From Bifiguratus adelaidae (lineage: Eukaryota; Mucoromycota; Endogonomycetes; Endogonales): 64,000 nucleotides of DNA. Under the pieces are notes generated by a model. It searched no databases, was not told the DNA's origin, and saw nothing but the letters and a program-made list of their open reading frames with translations. This document shows positions 60,365-64,000 of this stretch, one piece after another (within the stretch, counting starts at the first letter, position 1; each line of letters opens with the position of its first letter). A program made the position numbers and the translations under genes. The stretch is from contig MVBO01000078.1 of assembly GCA_002261195.1 (NCBI GenBank), positions 1 to 64,000 on the forward strand, given 5' to 3'.

Positions 60365-60836
60365 TCAAGTCAAGTCTGCATCATCAACCGGCTCATACAT
60401 CTTGATGCTAGACTTGGGAGGGGTATAGGGCCGAAAGAAACTGACATTGAAGCCAGACCAGTAGCACAAAAGCCGTGTCCATTCCTCTCTTTCTGTCGCA
60501 TTTTCGAATTGCGAAAGCGCTTCTGCAATTTCTTCGGCGATATCTTCGTCACTGTAATCGCCTTCTTCCTGTTCCAGCGTTTCGGTGTAAGCGTGAGTAC
60601 ATAAGAGAACGTCTACATCGATTCGTAATAATCGAGATTTTGAGCGGAAATATTGCTGTTGCTTGCGCAACGGCGATGACCACATCCCATGCTTCATATT
60701 CATCTAGGTGCAAAGTCCTTGTGCACCTTTGCACAATGACTAACACAAATTCGCAAACGACATGCCTGTAATAGTGTTTGTCTATCAGAAGAGACCTACG
60801 TTGCTCTTTCGCTTCCTCTTGCTCTTGTGACATCAT
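60365..60836 (-). CDS. Unidentified protein, acidic C-terminal part; gene model unresolved
   Basis: Two overlapping minus-strand frames look coding. The upstream one (from 60836) begins MMSQEQEEAKEQRRSLLIDK and runs through CEFVLVIVQRCTRTLHLDEY. The downstream one reads YFRSKSRLLRIDVDVLLCTH, then an acidic helix YSDEDIAEEIAEALSQFENA and CYWSGFNVSFFRPYTPPK, ending about 60365. They would join smoothly across 25 bp (DEYEAWDV then QYFRSKSR) with GT and AG ends, but this is shorter than any intron I would trust. A frameshift or a different splice choice is possible. I recognise no family. Confidence 0.4.
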
Positions 60837-61474
60837 CCGCTCAAGGACTTGCCCAGTCCAAAAGTCCAGCGAGCACTTATTTGTGTCATTGTCGCCTACC
60901 GTTCAGGTCTCCACCCGCACTGAAAAGCAGGTGAATGAGCAAACTTGTAATGCCACCTCGAGAGTGACACGTCGAATCATACACTTGCTATTCTATACTT
61001 TAAACCACTTGACAAAGTAAGGAGTCCAACCAATGCCGTAGAATAGCGGAGATTGCTGGTATCATACATCATCTCAATTGAATGTTGATCATATTCCCGA
61101 ATCATGGACAGTGAAAGTTTGGAGGCGAGTAAAAGAGATCTCATGATATGCATTGTCGGAATAGGAGAGTGCATATCATGAACGATTGCCCAACTTTCAA
61201 GGCCATGTCCAACTTGAAGCTGGAGGATTTCGGAATGGTTGCTAAACAGGAATGCCCAGGAAGGACAAACTTACACTTATCTTACGACGGCAGGATAATG
61301 AAGGGGTAGTTGGCCGACACAGGTGATGTATAAAAACAGCCTTCTTCAGAGTTATAGATACAGAATACCCCAAATTCCATTACACCGATTGTCTTTGCGT
61401 ATTATGGTCTCAGTAATATCTGCTTCAGCATGCTGTTACATCAGGAACAGTGTATTTCATCATAAATTGTCAGA
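60837..61474. other. Intergenic interval, no gene seen
   Basis: 638 bp between the unidentified gene and the zuotin stop. No supported coding region, RNA or repeat. A region rich in short inverted A/T stretches around 61120-61180 has no clear meaning. Confidence 0.4.
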
Positions 61475-63991
61475 TTACTTTGCAGCTCTTGCGGCTTTCT
61501 GCGCCTTCACCTGATCGGCAAGATACTGACGGACGACGGGAGAATTAGTGCTACATAGATGAGTAGAAGACGCTGTTCCTACCTTTACACGTAGTTTGCA
61601 TTCCTTCTTGGTGCGACCTGGCACATTTTCTGCGATGAGCTCCCATCGATCACCTGGTCCTTTGTAGCTAGGTGGGTATGTTTTCAAAGCCTTCTCCAAG
61701 TTACTCTGAGATGTTGGAGACCATGGTCTCGGTATGGATGCAGGGGGAGCCGGAATCTCAGTTGACTCGGTCGTTCCTGGCCCATCGTAGCGCAAGGTTG
61801 GGACATCCTCAATGTCTACCTTTTCCGTCTTCTTTGCATGCTGAAGCTTGGTCTTTTCCTCATCCGCGAGTTGCGCTGCACCTGCACCCCGGTCGCATGT
61901 GAGCATTAGCAGATTCATTTTTGCTTGATGACACATACCTTGCTTCAATGTCTTGCTTTTAGCGATTAGCTCATCGGAGGACCGTTGTTCTTGTCCACTG
62001 TGTACTGATATGTATTGCGCAATGACTTCCCATCGGCGCCCTGTACCGCCAGGAAACTTCTTGACAGCCTTAATGAGGAGTGAAAATTCTTCGGGCGTCC
62101 AATCGCGCGATTTAGTCTGTCCATCGTCAGCTGGTTGGTCCTGGTTCGTGCTTGACTCGTTAAAGGAAATGTTGCCTTTAAAGGCAAATTCAGTATAACG
62201 CGCCTCAAAATGTAGCTTGTCTAATTACCGGGCAACAAAGAGGCAACCTGAGATGGTCTCAGCTGCCCACTATCAGTGACTTTCTTAGCCCACGGTCCAA
62301 AAGCCTCCTTGCTCTTGTTTGCCTCGACATCTTTTCGCAGCATTTGAATGTCATCCAGTGACATCTTATCCAAAAGCAGATCTAGCTCGGCCATCATTCG
62401 AATCACCGTCTGCTTGTCCGAAGCATTTACGAAATAATGATGGTCTGAGGCAAATTGTCGAAGTGCTTTCTTCTCCTTGCGTGCCTGCTGCTTCTGCTGT
62501 TCACGCAGCCTTTTGGCTTCTGCAGATTCTTGAGCGGCTTTCTCGGCTTCAGCCCGTTTGCGTTTTCGGTCTTCCTCCTCTTTCTGAAGGGAAAGAAGGA
62601 ACAACATCAGCCTTGAAGAGTACGATCTTCAAACTGTCTACACACCTTTTTGGCGGCTTCCATTTGTGCGCTTTTGGCCTGTCTTTTTGCTTCGCGTTGC
62701 GCCTTTTCCTCCTCTTTGAACTTTTTTAGCCGCGGATCAGCTGCCAGTAATGTATCTACATGCGCAATGAGTAGATATTCCTTTTGACGACGCAAAGATC
62801 TACCAATGACTTGTCTCAGGCGAGCGTTATCCTCCTTTTTCCGTCTCGCCCGCTCGGTTTTGTTTTTCTTCTCAATGTATCGTTTATCATCTCGGCTAGA
62901 TTTTGACATTGAGCAAAGCCGTGCTTTCCTGATGGTTTGATGCATACTTTTCACCTTCTTGTTCCTCTTTATCGAGATATTCAAAGGTGCGCCATGAATC
63001 GAAATTGTACCTATGTTTGACGTTAATGGAAGCCAAAATTCGAACCCAACCTCACCAGAAGTCATAGAACGACTCCACGTCACGCTTACTCGTCTCCATT
63101 GTCCCCGGATCTGGAAAATTGTCGGCCTTTAAAAAGCTGTCCTTGTTCAGAACATACATTGAGCGGCGTGTTGTCAGGCTAATACAAACCGTCCCTCGAG
63201 CTCACACACTGCTTTCAAGACTTCAAAAAAGTTCTGCTTTGATAACATATTGTTGACACCTTGCGCGTTGTAGTCATCGACACGGGGGTCAACAGAATCG
63301 TACTGACGTCGCTTGAGCGGATCATACAAGGTCTCATATGCTAGGAAGGATGTGTCACACTTCAAAGTGATTGCACGCACTTGAGTTACTCACCTTTTTG
63401 TATACATTTGAAAAATGCGTCATCATTGACATTGCCCGATGCCGCCTTCTTGTCTGGATGATGCCTCAGTACCTTTCGTCGATCTAGCGGCTTAATTAGA
63501 AAGTATACGCGAGAGCAAAAACACTGAGGACTTACGAGCGGCTTTAATCTGGTGACGTGTGGCTTTGTAACGAAGCTTGGAGAGTCCTAGTACAGCATAG
63601 TGATCTTGTGCCTACAACGCGCCATGGTTGGACCAGTGTTAAGGCTGCATATTCCTCAATGCTTGCCTTCCACTCTTTTGGGTCTAGACGAAGCAGAGCG
63701 GGATCTTCTTCGTGATCAAATTCGCTGTCGTCCTCTGTGATCTCCGCCTCACTCACGTCGAGTTCAGTCTGTTGTTTTTCATCCTCAGTAAATGTCCGCT
63801 TCCAACGCTGTCGTCTCCAGTGAGCAAGATAGGCCGGACCGACAGCCTGTAGCTCCAACAAACGAGGTTCTACCAAGTACAGTGCTGCGTATCAGTCTAA
63901 TGTTCATGCATACCTGGTCCTACATACCACTCAATGAAGCACATGCGTGCGTAACGCCCTTCGAGTCTTGCCGAGGGTGGGAAAGTTCCAT
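61475..63991 (-). CDS. ZUO1: Zuotin / DNAJC2: ribosome-associated J-protein with two SANT domains
   Basis: Hsp40 partner of the ribosome-associated complex, which activates Hsp70 on nascent chains. Thirteen exons from 63991-63928 to 61525-61475 sum to 623 residues (human 621). The first exon, [20 protein letters not shown], joins in frame to [13 protein letters not shown]. The J domain has [20 protein letters not shown] and the HPD motif in VLRHHPDKK. The zuotin homology region contains [18 protein letters not shown], and the ribosome-binding charged helix [18 protein letters not shown]. Two Myb/SANT repeats end the protein: [20 protein letters not shown] and [20 protein letters not shown] with [14 protein letters not shown]. 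Ascomycete Zuo1 lacks these SANT repeats. Intron 2 has a GC donor (at 63666). Confidence 0.94.
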
Positions 63992-64000
63992 CAACGCTTT

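Overview
This is a gene-dense stretch of a fungal nuclear genome. Nearly every gene has a fungal or opisthokont orthologue, introns are numerous and mostly about 45-60 nt, and untranslated space is minimal. Several features point to an early-diverging lineage (Mucoromycota-like) rather than an ascomycete yeast: a zuotin that keeps two C-terminal SANT/Myb domains, an RNF220-type RING ligase, a mitochondrial malonyl-CoA decarboxylase, and a TOM5 of animal-like sequence. The phylum is my inference; no rRNA is present to settle it.

Layout. 1-9.8 kb: a membrane-anchored ubiquitin protease, the U5 snRNP WD40 protein (SNRNP40), ribosomal protein uS8 (RPS22) with an H/ACA-like snoRNA in its intron, a PAF-acetylhydrolase-like lipase, the repair nuclease XPF/Rad1, and a tRNA-Arg(CCG). 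9.8-11.9 kb: gene-poor, holding a decayed fungal-type protein kinase (FunK1) bracketed by telomere-like motifs. 12-19.5 kb: a Gyp1/TBC1D22 RabGAP and RNA polymerase I subunit RPA190. 20-24 kb: an intact 14-TM drug:H+ antiporter and an internally deleted tandem copy. 24-31 kb: a protease B inhibitor-like protein, a secreted GPI-type protein, EMC10, a copper-fist transcription factor and chaperonin CCT2. 31-43 kb: tRNA m5C methyltransferase (NCL1/NSUN2), arginyl-tRNA synthetase, malonyl-CoA decarboxylase, a BEM46 hydrolase and a CSC1/OSCA channel. 43-53.6 kb: a nucleoplasmin-like histone chaperone, MED31, a steroid 5-alpha-reductase relative, SurE, TOM5, RNF220, RAD23, a flavin-reductase-like protein and an Mgr3-like TPR protein. 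53.6-64 kb: carnitine acetyltransferase, an aromatic-acid exporter/FUSC membrane protein, an unidentified gene, and zuotin.

Most genes are housekeeping and do not form one pathway, though translation and ribosome production recur (RPS22, RPA190, NCL1, ArgRS, zuotin, the snoRNA) and several of these share CACGTG and telobox-like promoter motifs. Two parts of nucleotide excision repair (XPF, RAD23) are also present. I see no mobile element, CRISPR array or virus-like element.

The most unusual aspect is the spacing: same-strand neighbours 6, 13 and 36 bp apart, divergent start codons 34 and 41 bp apart, and convergent stops 4 bp apart, together with at least six GC-AG introns, three of them in one gene. 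Exon coordinates were assembled by hand from splice signals and homology. For most genes the exon sum is divisible by three, which supports the models; the USP, XPF, ArAE and unidentified genes were not resolved exon by exon.
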